Shown: one piece after another, positions 44,120 to 52,280 of the stretch
Layout: the number at the start of each line of letters is the position of its first letter
Numbering within the stretch: position 1 is the stretch's first letter
Source: Bacteroidota bacterium
GTDB taxonomy: Bacteria > Bacteroidota > Bacteroidia > Flavobacteriales > Flavobacteriaceae
Length of the DNA stretch: 64,000 nt
Reading direction: 5' to 3'
NCBI GenBank assembly: GCA_023386585.1
Contig: JAEWJM010000013.1
Coordinates: 1-64,000, forward strand
The notes under the pieces: generated by a model
What the model was told of the DNA's origin: nothing
Seen by the model: the letters and a program-made list of their open reading frames with translations, nothing else
Databases searched by the model: none
Made by a program: the position numbers and the translations under genes

Positions 44120-47100
44120 CTACATATTTCGTCGGTATTGGCCGCCCACTTCAAACAGCGCCAGCGTAATCTGGCCCAGTGAACAAACCTTGGTCGCTTC
44201 CATTAATGCTTCGAAAAGGTTGCGGTTTTTGATCGCCGCCTCCTGTACCGATGAAAGCTGGTCGCGGACCGAATCCTCATTCACTTTATGCAAATTTTCG
44301 AGCATACGGATCTGATATTGTTTTTCTTCTTCGGTAGCTCGAATCACTTCCGCAGGAATCACGGTTGGTGAACCTTTTGAACTTAAGAAAGTATTCACTC
44401 CGATGATCGGAAAGTCGCCATTGTGCTTTAAAGTTTCATAGTACAGGCTTTCCTCCTGGATTTTCGACCGCTGATACATCGTCTCCATTGCGCCAAGTAC
44501 GCCACCACGCTCTGTAATTCGGTCAAATTCCTGAAGTACGGCTTCCTCGACAAGATCGGTCAGCTCTTCAATAATAAATGAGCCTTGAATCGGATTCTCG
44601 TTTTTGGCAAGTCCAAGCTCTTTATTAATGATCAATTGAATGGCCATTGCGCGGCGCACCGATTCTTCGGTAGGAGTTGTGATCGCTTCGTCGTATGCAT
44701 TGGTGTGCAGTGAATTGCAATTGTCATAAATGGCATAAAGCGCTTGAAGCGTCGTGCGGATATCATTAAAATCGATTTCCTGCGCATGAAGCGAACGGCC
44801 TGAGGTCTGGATGTGGTATTTCAGCATCTGCGCCCTTTCGTTTGCGCCGTATTTCAGTTTGAGCGCCTTCGCCCAGATTTTACGGGCAACGCGTCCAATT
44901 ACAGCATATTCCGGATCGATGCCATTGGAAAAGAAAAACGAAAGGTTCGGTCCGAAATCATTGATGTCCATTCCGCGGCTCAGGTAATATTCCACGTAAG
45001 TGAAACCGTTTGCCAGGGTGAATGCCAGCTGCGTGATCGGGTTTGCGCCCGCTTCGGCAATATGGTAGCCCGATATGGAAACCGAATAGAAATTGCGGAC
45101 ATTCTTGGCAATGAAATATTCCTGAACATCGCCCATCAGCCGAAGCGCAAATTCGGTAGAGAAAATGCAGGTATTTTGCGCCTGGTCTTCTTTTAAAATA
45201 TCGGCCTGGACGGTTCCGCGAACCTGCGAAAGTGTCTGCGCCTTGATTTCTTCGTACACTTCGGCCGAAAGAACCTGATCGCCGGTAACTCCAAGCAACA
45301 TCAGCCCAAGACCATTGTTTCCGTGTGGAAGTTTGCCCTGATAATGAGGCCGCTCAATACCTTTGCTGTTGAAGATTTGCTCGATCTTTTGATCGACTTC
45401 CGCCTCCAAATTGTTTTCACGGATGTATTTTTCACATTGCTGATCGATGGCGGCGTTCATAAAAAAACCAAGCAGCATCGGCGCGGGACCGTTTATCGTC
45501 ATACTGACCGATGTCATCGGATGTACTAGATCAAATCCCGAATAAAGCTTTTTGGCATCGTCGAGGCAACAGATCGAAACTCCCGCGTTTCCGATTTTCC
45601 CATAAATATCGGGACGCAGATCAGGATCGTTTCCGTAGAGCGTTACGCTGTCAAAAGCGGTGGAAAGCCTTTTTGCAGGCATACCGGCGCTCACATAGTG
45701 GAAGCGCTTGTTGGTGCGTTCCGGTCCGCCCTCGCCGGCAAACATTCTTGACGGATCTTCGCCTTCGCGTTTAAAAGGATAAAGTCCGGACGAAAAAGGA
45801 AACTCTCCGGGAACATTTTCTTGCAAACACCAGCGCAAAATGTCGCCCCAAGCCTCATATTTTGGAAGTGCAACCTTGGCGATCTGTGTATGTGAAAGCG
45901 ATTCGGTGTGCGTTGCAATCTTGATTTCTCGATTTCGCACTTTAAACGAATACACCGGATCTTTGTAGCGTGTGACTTTCTCCTGCCAAGTGCGGATGAT
46001 CTCCCAATTGTACGGATCGAGAGACATCATTACCTTCTCAAACTGGTTGTATAGCAAGTTAAGGAATGTTGTATCGTCGGCGTCTTTTGACTGCACTTCT
46101 TCAATTCCCTTTTTGGTGAGCTGCGGCGCTGATCCGGAGACCGATTCAATGGTTTTATAGATACCGAATAGTTTCTGCGCAACTTCCTGCTGTGATTTCG
46201 CGACAGCATCGTATTTTCGGTTATTCTCGGATATTTCTGAAAGATACCGTGTTCGATGCGGCGGAATGACGAAGATTTTTTCGCTCATCTCGCGACTGAT
46301 CTCGAAATGCGAAACCAGGCCACTTTGGGTTTTCTCTGCGATCTTATCCATCACAGCTTTGTAGAGCGTGTTCATCCCCGGATCGTTAAACTGCGAAGCG
46401 ATCGTACCGAAAACAGGGAGCGAATCCGGATTGGCATCCCATAAATTGTGATTTCGCTGGTATTGCTTTTTCACATCGCGGAGCGCGTCGAGTGCGCCGC
46501 GTTTGTCGAATTTGTTGATTGCAACTAAATCGGCAAAATCGAGCATATCGATCTTTTCAAGTTGTGTTGCAGCGCCAAATTCGGGGGTCATCACGTAGAG
46601 CGACACATCGGAATGGTCCATGATTTCAGTATCCGACTGGCCGATTCCCGAAGTTTCAAGAATAATAAGGTCGTATTTTGCTGCCTTCAACACCTGAACC
46701 GCATCGGCAACATATTTTGACAGCGCAAGGTTGGATTGACGCGTTGCCAACGAACGCATATAAACCCGCGGATTGTTGATTGCATTCATCCGGATCCTGT
46801 CGCCAAGCAAGGCTCCACCGGTTTTGCGTTTCGACGGATCGACGGAAATCAATCCGACTGTCTTCTCCGGAAAATCAATCAGGAAACGACGCACCAGCTC
46901 GTCAACCAACGACGATTTACCCGCGCCGCCAGTTCCTGTTATTCCCAAAACCGGAGTTTGACTTGTCTCGTTTTTTTTCTGGATCGTATCCAATGTTTCC
47001 CGCGCAACGTCCGGAAAGTTTTCTGCAGACGAAATAACTCGTGCGATCGCAGTTGGATTTTTTTCTTCGAGATGGTTGATTTCGCCGTTCAGTGTGTCGC

Positions 47101-47542
47101 CGACCGGAAAGTCCGCTTGTTTAACCAGGTCGTTGATCATTCCCTGAAGCCCGAGTGCACGACCGTCATCGGGTGAATAAATTTTTGTAATTCCGTAATT
47201 GTGCAATTCCTCGATCTCTGAAGGCAGGATTACGCCGCCTCCGCCGCCAAAAATTTTTATATGGCCTGCACCCTTTTCCTTTAAAAGATCGTGCATGTAT
47301 TTAAAATACTCATTGTGCCCGCCCTGATAAGAGGTCATCGCAATCGCATTTGCGTCTTCCTGAATTGCAGTGTTCACTACTTCTTCAACGCTACGGTCGT
47401 GGCCGAGGTGAATCACTTCGACGCCTGTCGACTGGATTATCCGGCGCATAATATTGATAGCCGCGTCATGTCCGTCAAAAAGTGAAGCTGCGGTTACGAT
47501 TCTGACGTTATTGACTGGGACGTACGGTTTTACTGGTTCCAT
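44120..47542 (-). CDS. icmF: Fused isobutyryl-CoA mutase IcmF
   Basis: A 1140-residue fusion enzyme that interconverts isobutyryl-CoA and n-butyryl-CoA using adenosylcobalamin. Domain order: the B12-binding domain first (LFDGHDAAINIM, residues 21-32, with the lower-ligand His25), then a MeaI-type G-protein chaperone with Walker A at 203-210 (GTGGAGKS) and DLIILETSGIGQSDTE, then the mutase barrel (FPFSSGLYPFKREGEDPSRM, GGPERTNKRFHYVSAGMP, STAFDSVTLYGNDP). The YPFKREGEDP signature separates IcmF from methylmalonyl-CoA mutase, whose equivalent region reads YPTMYTFRP. The chaperone domain helps load and repair the cofactor. It is a single gene with no B12 riboswitch recognised upstream. Confidence 0.93.
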   Translation of the reverse strand: MEPVKPYVPVNNVRIVTAASLFDGHDAAINIMRRIIQSTGVEVIHLGHDRSVEEVVNTAIQEDANAIAMTSYQGGHNEYFKYMHDLLKEKGAGHIKIFGGGGGVILPSEIEELHNYGITKIYSPDDGRALGLQGMINDLVKQADFPVGDTLNGEINHLEEKNPTAIARVISSAENFPDVARETLDTIQKKNETSQTPVLGITGTGGAGKSSLVDELVRRFLIDFPEKTVGLISVDPSKRKTGGALLGDRIRMNAINNPRVYMRSLATRQSNLALSKYVADAVQVLKAAKYDLIILETSGIGQSDTEIMDHSDVSLYVMTPEFGAATQLEKIDMLDFADLVAINKFDKRGALDALRDVKKQYQRNHNLWDANPDSLPVFGTIASQFNDPGMNTLYKAVMDKIAEKTQSGLVSHFEISREMSEKIFVIPPHRTRYLSEISENNRKYDAVAKSQQEVAQKLFGIYKTIESVSGSAPQLTKKGIEEVQSKDADDTTFLNLLYNQFEKVMMSLDPYNWEIIRTWQEKVTRYKDPVYSFKVRNREIKIATHTESLSHTQIAKVALPKYEAWGDILRWCLQENVPGEFPFSSGLYPFKREGEDPSRMFAGEGGPERTNKRFHYVSAGMPAKRLSTAFDSVTLYGNDPDLRPDIYGKIGNAGVSICCLDDAKKLYSGFDLVHPMTSVSMTINGPAPMLLGFFMNAAIDQQCEKYIRENNLEAEVDQKIEQIFNSKGIERPHYQGKLPHGNNGLGLMLLGVTGDQVLSAEVYEEIKAQTLSQVRGTVQADILKEDQAQNTCIFSTEFALRLMGDVQEYFIAKNVRNFYSVSISGYHIAEAGANPITQLAFTLANGFTYVEYYLSRGMDINDFGPNLSFFFSNGIDPEYAVIGRVARKIWAKALKLKYGANERAQMLKYHIQTSGRSLHAQEIDFNDIRTTLQALYAIYDNCNSLHTNAYDEAITTPTEESVRRAMAIQLIINKELGLAKNENPIQGSFIIEELTDLVEEAVLQEFDRITERGGVLGAMETMYQRSKIQEESLYYETLKHNGDFPIIGVNTFLSSKGSPTVIPAEVIRATEEEKQYQIRMLENLHKVNEDSVRDQLSSVQEAAIKNRNLFEALMEATKVCSLGQITLALFEVGGQYRRNM

Positions 47543-47741
47543 GAAAAATATATGGTTTTTTTAAGGGCTGCAATTTACGCAATTGCGCAAAAAATCCCCT
47601 AAATTTAAGGCGGAATGTTCGCAACTGCTGACCGATTGGTTTCTTTAAAAATATTCGTTTAATCGCTTTAAAATTGAAATTTGAACGGTTTGTTCCGGCA
47701 GCGGCACAAAGTTTGCAAACCGGCCGCCTCAAAAAAATACT

Positions 47742-48461
47742 ATGAAAAAACTGCTTATTCTGCTGCTATTCGCGCCACTTGCGGGACATGCCCAACTCAA
47801 GGATCTTGTCGAAAAAGCAAACCAAACCTTATCGGGAATTTCTGCCAACGGGAGTACCGATATTTCGGCGGGCTTAAAGGAAGCGCTAAATAAAGGAATC
47901 GACCGCCAGGTCACCAAACTCACAGCCGTTGACGGATTTTACAAAAATCAAGCTGTAAAAATCCTCATGCCATCCGAACTTAAAAAAGTCGATTCAAGCC
48001 TTCGCAAATTCGGAATGGGCCATCTCGCTGACGAAGGAATCAAGTCGCTGAACCGCGCCGCAGAAGATGCCGTTAAGGAAGCCACACCGATTTTTGTCGA
48101 CGCTGTTCGAAAGATGAGTTTCAACGATGCTAAAAAAATACTTCTTGGTGCGGATAACGCCGCGACTTCCTATCTTGAATCGGCCACTTCATCTCCGCTC
48201 TACGAAAAATTCCTACCGGTTGTAAAAGAATCCATTGGTAAGGTCGGCGCAGATAAAGCATGGTCGGCAATTATCACAAAATACAATGGACTTCCGCTGG
48301 TTTCAAAGGTCAATCCCGATATTGACGATTATGTTACAAGAAAGGCGATGGAAGGCGTTTTTAAAATGATAGCCGTTGAAGAGAAAAACATAAGAACCGA
48401 CCTTTCGGCGCGCACCTCGCCGCTCCTCAAAAAGGTTTTTGCAATGCAGGATAAAAAATAA
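47742..48461 (+). CDS. DUF4197 exported protein
   Basis: A 239-residue protein with signal peptide (ends PLAGHAQ) and no lipobox. It belongs to DUF4197: helical, with DISAGLKEALNKGIDRQVTKL, DGFYKNQAVKILMPSELKKV, LNRAAEDAVKEATPIFVDAV and YVTRKAMEGVFKMIAVEEKNIR. A close paralogue that is lipid-anchored starts 6 bp downstream. Function is unknown. No exact -7 box was found in the 199-bp gap to icmF, which also holds short palindromes (CGCAATTGCG at 47578-47587) and little else. Confidence 0.88.
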   Translation: MKKLLILLLFAPLAGHAQLKDLVEKANQTLSGISANGSTDISAGLKEALNKGIDRQVTKLTAVDGFYKNQAVKILMPSELKKVDSSLRKFGMGHLADEGIKSLNRAAEDAVKEATPIFVDAVRKMSFNDAKKILLGADNAATSYLESATSSPLYEKFLPVVKESIGKVGADKAWSAIITKYNGLPLVSKVNPDIDDYVTRKAMEGVFKMIAVEEKNIRTDLSARTSPLLKKVFAMQDKK

Positions 48462-48467
48462 AAAGCC

Positions 48468-49205
48468 ATGAAAATCAATAAACCTACTATCATCAGAACC
48501 GTTGCCGTAATATCTTTGGCGATCGTGATGCCGCTTTTCAGTGGATGTGCCGAACTGCAACAGGTTGCAAGTCAATATCCGGGAACTACCGGAACAATCG
48601 GCAATGCCGACATCGCTGCCGGATTACGAGAGGCGCTAAATAACGGAATTACCAAAGAAGTATCGAAACTGACATTAAAAGATGGCTTCTATAAAAATGA
48701 GATGGTGAAAATCCTTCTTCCTGCGGAATTGCAGAAAGTCGACAAAACGCTTCGCGACCTTGGAATGTCAAGCCTGGCAGACGAAGGACTCAAAGTTTTA
48801 AACCGCGCTGCTGAAGATGCGGTCAAAGAAGCAACTCCGATTTTTGTCACAGCCGTAAAACAAATGACCTTTATTGATGCAAAAAATATCCTCCTGGGAA
48901 GCGACAATTCCGCTACGATGTACCTACAGCGCACCACAAGCACAGCTTTGTATTCTAAGTTTAATCCGGTTGTAAAAAATTCGCTGGATAAGGTTGGTGC
49001 CGACAAGGTTTGGAACAACATAATTACCAAGTACAATGCGCTTCCACTGGTACAGGACGTGAACCCTGACCTGACCGATTACGTAACCAATAAAGCGATG
49101 GATGGCGTCTTTAAAATGGTCGCTGTCGAAGAAAAAGACATCAGGAACAATCTCGCGGCACGCACATCCGATTTGCTTAAGCGCGTGTTCTCGCTTCAGG
49201 ACTAA
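48468..49205 (+). CDS. DUF4197 lipoprotein, paralogue
   Basis: A 245-residue DUF4197 member with a lipobox (Cys27 in PLFSGCAEL). The domain matches the upstream gene along its length: DIAAGLREALNNGITKEVSKL, DGFYKNEMVKILLPAELQKV, LNRAAEDAVKEATPIFVTAV, and YVTNKAMDGVFKMVAVEEKDIR at the end. The two genes differ mainly in the N-terminus (soluble versus lipid-anchored). They are probably co-transcribed. The family is periplasmic and helical; no enzyme motif is known. Confidence 0.88.
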   Translation: MKINKPTIIRTVAVISLAIVMPLFSGCAELQQVASQYPGTTGTIGNADIAAGLREALNNGITKEVSKLTLKDGFYKNEMVKILLPAELQKVDKTLRDLGMSSLADEGLKVLNRAAEDAVKEATPIFVTAVKQMTFIDAKNILLGSDNSATMYLQRTTSTALYSKFNPVVKNSLDKVGADKVWNNIITKYNALPLVQDVNPDLTDYVTNKAMDGVFKMVAVEEKDIRNNLAARTSDLLKRVFSLQD

Positions 49206-49274
49206 ACAATTAAAAATTTGGCTTTCAAATAGATAAATAACATACCGTTAACACAAGAAATCGGAAAGCTGCTT

Positions 49275-49282
49275 TATATTTG
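49275..49282 (+). promoter_or_regulatory. Promoter -7 box of candidate small RNA
   Basis: TATATTTG matches TAnnTTTG in the gap after the DUF4197 pair. No ORF follows before the terminator 47 bases downstream. Confidence 0.5.
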
Positions 49283-49286
49283 TATC

Positions 49287-49356
49287 ATAATAAAGGGTTT
49301 TTATTATTTGGTTAGAGTTAGTTAAAAGAAGCCGATGGAGACATCGGCTTTTTTAT
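49287..49356 (+). ncRNA. Candidate small RNA, about 70 nt
   Basis: Directly after the -7 box at 49275 comes a perfect 8-bp hairpin, ATAATAAA (49287-49294) and TTTATTAT (49300-49307) with loop GGGTT. Then follow an unpaired TTGGTTAGAGTTAGTTAAAA stretch and a strong terminator hairpin. The layout (promoter, 5' hairpin, single-stranded middle, rho-independent end) is that of a trans-acting bacterial small RNA. No coding potential is seen. The start point is approximate. Confidence 0.5.
49329..49356. terminator. Strong terminator, usable on both strands
   Basis: Stem AAGCCGATG (49329-49337) and CATCGGCTT (49342-49350), loop GAGA, then TTTTTATT. The stop codon of the minus gene (49353-49355) lies in the T-run. 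Confidence 0.9.
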
Positions 49357-50162
49357 TGGATTGAACCAAGTTCGACAGTTCGGTTATGAAAGTAAGAAAT
49401 CGCTTTCAGGGCGCGGCTTCCATACCAGGAAAACATTTCGCCATCGACCAAAACCACGTTCGCCGATGGAAAAGGCACTTCTAGTTCACGCCTGTCATTT
49501 TCTTTGAAAGGATAGGGTTCCGACGACAAAAAAATCAAATCCGGAGACGAATTTTTATTTATGTCATCCAAATCGATTTCGGGATAGCGCATTTCATTCG
49601 CGCAATAATTTTCGAAGCCATTTAGCCGAAGCATCGCGTCGATATACGTTCCGCTTCCGGCGGCCATGTATGGATTTTTCCAAATCAGATACAACACTTT
49701 TTTCGACGAAAACCGCGTTTTGATCCGGGACAATTTTTCCTGCTCCAATGAAATCCTGGAAACCAAATCGGCGGCTTCTTTCTGTCGATTGAAGATTTTA
49801 CCGAAGTCGGCGATCGTGATCAGGTTGTCTCTTTCATTTGCGATATCGGTAACCCAAACCGGTGCTATCTTTTCCAGTTGTGACACTATTTGGAGCGTAT
49901 TCTCTTCTTTGTTGGCGATAATAATATCAGGTGCCAGCGATTTTATTTTGTCGATTCGTACATTCTTTGTGCCGCCGATAATTACAGTCGATTGCCTCAA
50001 ATCTTCAGGATGAACGCAAAATTTGGTTATTCCGACGATTTTGGTGCGAAGGCCGAGATCAACGACCAGTTCGGTCAGCGAAGGAACCAGAGACACGATG
50101 CGTTCCACCTTTTTTGGAATGCTGACCCGCCGCCCGGTTTGGTCTGTAAGAATAATATGCAT
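49353..50162 (-). CDS. BtuF-like metal/cobalamin-binding protein, no signal peptide
   Basis: A 269-residue helical-backbone metal-receptor protein (BtuF/TroA-like periplasmic-binding fold). The ATG at 50162 (MHIILTDQTGRRVSIP) was chosen; the frame runs to 50207 without a signal sequence either way. Motifs are RIVSLVPSLTELVVDLGL, GITKFCVHP, IGGTKNVRIDKIKSLAPDII, ANKEEN and WYGSRALKAI. Such proteins deliver vitamin B12 or iron complexes to an ABC importer, but no permease or ATPase lies next to it and no export signal is visible. It is divergent from the lipase gene. Confidence 0.85.
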   Translation of the reverse strand: MHIILTDQTGRRVSIPKKVERIVSLVPSLTELVVDLGLRTKIVGITKFCVHPEDLRQSTVIIGGTKNVRIDKIKSLAPDIIIANKEENTLQIVSQLEKIAPVWVTDIANERDNLITIADFGKIFNRQKEAADLVSRISLEQEKLSRIKTRFSSKKVLYLIWKNPYMAAGSGTYIDAMLRLNGFENYCANEMRYPEIDLDDINKNSSPDLIFLSSEPYPFKENDRRELEVPFPSANVVLVDGEMFSWYGSRALKAISYFHNRTVELGSIQ

Positions 50163-50237
50163 AAAAGATAAATCTTTGTCCGAATTGTATAAATCGAAGG
50201 TACTCAAATCCCGTTACCTTTAATTAAAATCACGTCG

Positions 50238-51323
50238 ATGAAGAAAATCTTACTGTTGTTGTTATTGTGTGTGATCGTCCCGCAGGTTTCTTCACAAACT
50301 TTAAAACCCGGATTCGACAAAGTAGAGTACATCCAGCTGTTGCGGGCGTTCACCCGTTGGGGCGACAGTACTTACTATGCAAAAATCATCGAAAGCAAAG
50401 TTTACAAAAAGCGGAACCTGAAATACCGGTCGGACGATCTTGGCCTGAAAAACGCGTGGGAACTTTACGAAACGCCAACGCACAGCGTAATCAGCATTCG
50501 GGGATCGACTTCGGAATCGCTGAGCTGGATGGCCAACTTCTATGCGGCGATGATTCCGGCGCAAGGCCGGCTCCAACTTAATGATTCTACTTCGTTTGAT
50601 TACCATTTCGCCGACAATCCGAATGCGGCAGTTCATGCGGGCTGGACAGTGGCGAGCGCCTATTTGCTCCTGGATATCGTTCCGAAAATAAGGGCGCAGT
50701 ATGCCAAAGGAAAACGCAGTTTCATCATTTTCGGTCATAGCCAGGGCGCGGCGATTGCCTATTATGTCACGATGCAAATCAAATATTACCAGAAAACCGG
50801 ACAGTTACCGGCCGACATCCAGTTAAAGACATATTGCAGCGCTCCGCCAAAACCCGGCAACCAGTATTTTGCCTATGAATATGAACTTGCGACCCAATTT
50901 GGCTGGTCGTTGTCGGTTGTAAATCCGGCGGACTGGGTTCCGGAGTCACCGATTTCAATTCAGACGATAAACGATTTCAATGCAGAAAGCCCGTTCCGAC
51001 GATCAAAGGAACTGATCAGCAGGCAGCCATTCCCGCGAAATATTCTGATGTCGATGATGCAGAATAAGCTCACCAAACACAACCGCAAGGCAGTAAAGAA
51101 GTACAAGAAATTCCTGGGCAAAATCGTAACGAAAATAATCCAACGCAAATTGCCCGGATTTGAAGGGCCGAAGTTTCTCGACTGCAGTTATTATGTCAGG
51201 ACCGGAACGATGGTTATTCTAAATCCGGACGAAGCGTATTACAAGCTGTTCCCAAAAAATGACGAGAACATGTTTGTCCACCACGGTGCGATGGCATATA
51301 TCAAGCTCGCTGAAAAACTATGA
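50238..51323 (+). CDS. Exported class-3 lipase family protein
   Basis: A 361-residue alpha/beta hydrolase of the class-3 lipase family with a signal peptide (ends PQVSSQ). The nucleophile is S168 in IIFGHSQGAAIAYY and the likely acid is D232 in VNPADWVPE. The catalytic His is probably in FVHHGAMAY near the C-terminus. ISIRGSTSESLSWMANF is the oxyanion and lid region. It probably hydrolyses acylglycerols or phospholipids in the periplasm or outside. Its last 6 bases overlap the 3' end of the convergent pyrF gene. A TACCTTTA box, one mismatch from the -7 consensus, lies upstream. Confidence 0.88.
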   Translation: MKKILLLLLLCVIVPQVSSQTLKPGFDKVEYIQLLRAFTRWGDSTYYAKIIESKVYKKRNLKYRSDDLGLKNAWELYETPTHSVISIRGSTSESLSWMANFYAAMIPAQGRLQLNDSTSFDYHFADNPNAAVHAGWTVASAYLLLDIVPKIRAQYAKGKRSFIIFGHSQGAAIAYYVTMQIKYYQKTGQLPADIQLKTYCSAPPKPGNQYFAYEYELATQFGWSLSVVNPADWVPESPISIQTINDFNAESPFRRSKELISRQPFPRNILMSMMQNKLTKHNRKAVKKYKKFLGKIVTKIIQRKLPGFEGPKFLDCSYYVRTGTMVILNPDEAYYKLFPKNDENMFVHHGAMAYIKLAEKL

Positions 51324-52133
51324 CTTGATATATTGCGCCATTTCCTGTTGGATTTTGCGCGCCTCATCCCTCGCCTTCTCTGCGAAATCATTGCCGCTGG
51401 ATGCATAAATGATTCCTCTCGACGAGTTTACAAGCAAACCGATGTTTGAACTCATTCCGTGGCTGCAAACCTCGGCAAGGCTTCCGCCCTGTGCGCCGAT
51501 TCCGGGAACCAAAAAAAAGCTTTCGGGAATAATTTTGCGGATTTCAGAAAAATATTCCGCTTTTGTTGCCCCAACAACGTACATCAGGTTTTCGGCGTTT
51601 TTCCATTGGCGTGAAGTCTTGATGACGCGCTGATACAGTTTTTCGCCGCCGGTATCAGCGGTTTGAAAATCAAATGCGCCGGGATTTGAGGTCAATGCAA
51701 GCATGATAGCGAACTTGCCGTCGTACTGCAAAAATGGTGAAACCGAATCCTCGCCCATATACGGCGCGACAGTTACCGAATTAAAATTCAGGTCCTGAAA
51801 AAATGCCTTCGCGTACATGGAAGAAGTGTTTCCGATGTCACCGCGCTTGGCATCAGCGATCGAGAATATTTCAGGATAATTTGTGTTCAGATAAGCGCTT
51901 GTTTTCTTCAGCGACTTCCAGCCTTCGATTCCGCGCGACTCGTAAAAAGCGGTGTTCGGCTTGAACGCAACTGCAAATTCGTGGGTCGCATCGATGATGG
52001 CTTTGTTGAATTCGAAAACCGGGTCTTCACGGTCAAGAAGATGTTTTGGGATAAGACTGATATCGGTGTCGAGGCCGATGCAGAGGAACGACTTTTTTTT
52101 GAAAATATTCGCGGTAAGTTGTTGTGTGGTCAT
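51318..52133 (-). CDS. pyrF: Orotidine 5'-phosphate decarboxylase
   Basis: A 271-residue type-2 OMP decarboxylase that makes UMP, the last step of de novo pyrimidine synthesis. FLCIGLDTD at the start, AFKPNTAFYE, and the catalytic DAKRGDIGNT (K96, D99) are intact. PYMGEDSV and VPGIGAQGG complete the phosphate-binding loops. It lies after prfA on the same strand, with repeat copy E and a terminator between, so it probably has its own promoter; only a one-mismatch box (TAACTTTA) was seen. Its stop overlaps the lipase 3' end. Confidence 0.96.
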   Translation of the reverse strand: MTTQQLTANIFKKKSFLCIGLDTDISLIPKHLLDREDPVFEFNKAIIDATHEFAVAFKPNTAFYESRGIEGWKSLKKTSAYLNTNYPEIFSIADAKRGDIGNTSSMYAKAFFQDLNFNSVTVAPYMGEDSVSPFLQYDGKFAIMLALTSNPGAFDFQTADTGGEKLYQRVIKTSRQWKNAENLMYVVGATKAEYFSEIRKIIPESFFLVPGIGAQGGSLAEVCSHGMSSNIGLLVNSSRGIIYASSGNDFAEKARDEARKIQQEMAQYIKS

Positions 52134-52176
52134 TGCTGGCAGTTCAGGTTTTAAAGTTACAAAGTTGTTCGGAAGT

Positions 52177-52248
52177 TTAGCCCCGATTGCAGCGGCATCC
52201 TTTTGAAGCGAAGCGGAAAAAGATACAGCGGAAAGCGGGAACAGCTTC
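52177..52248 (+). repeat. Dispersed intergenic hairpin element, copy E
   Basis: The cleanest copy. Left arm TTAGCCCCGATTGCAGCGGC then ATCC; inner stem TTTT/AAAA with loop GAAGCGAAGCGG; right arm GATACAGCGGAAAGCGGG then AACAGCT. Outer pairs AGC/GCT and CCCG/CGGG. It lies downstream of the prfA terminator, between two minus-strand genes, and points the other way. Confidence 0.85.
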
Positions 52249-52251
52249 CAA

Positions 52252-52276
52252 TAAAAAAAGCCCGAAAAGGGCTTGA
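52252..52276 (-). terminator. Terminator of prfA
   Basis: Stem AAGCCC (52258-52263) and GGGCTT (52269-52274), loop GAAAA; the A-run at 52253-52259 is the T-run of the minus transcript. Confidence 0.8.
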
Positions 52277-52280
52277 TTTA

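Noticed and set aside
47578..47587. CGCAATTGCG palindrome upstream of icmF as an operator
   Set aside because: A single short palindrome with no second copy, and no exact promoter box next to it; not strong enough to call.
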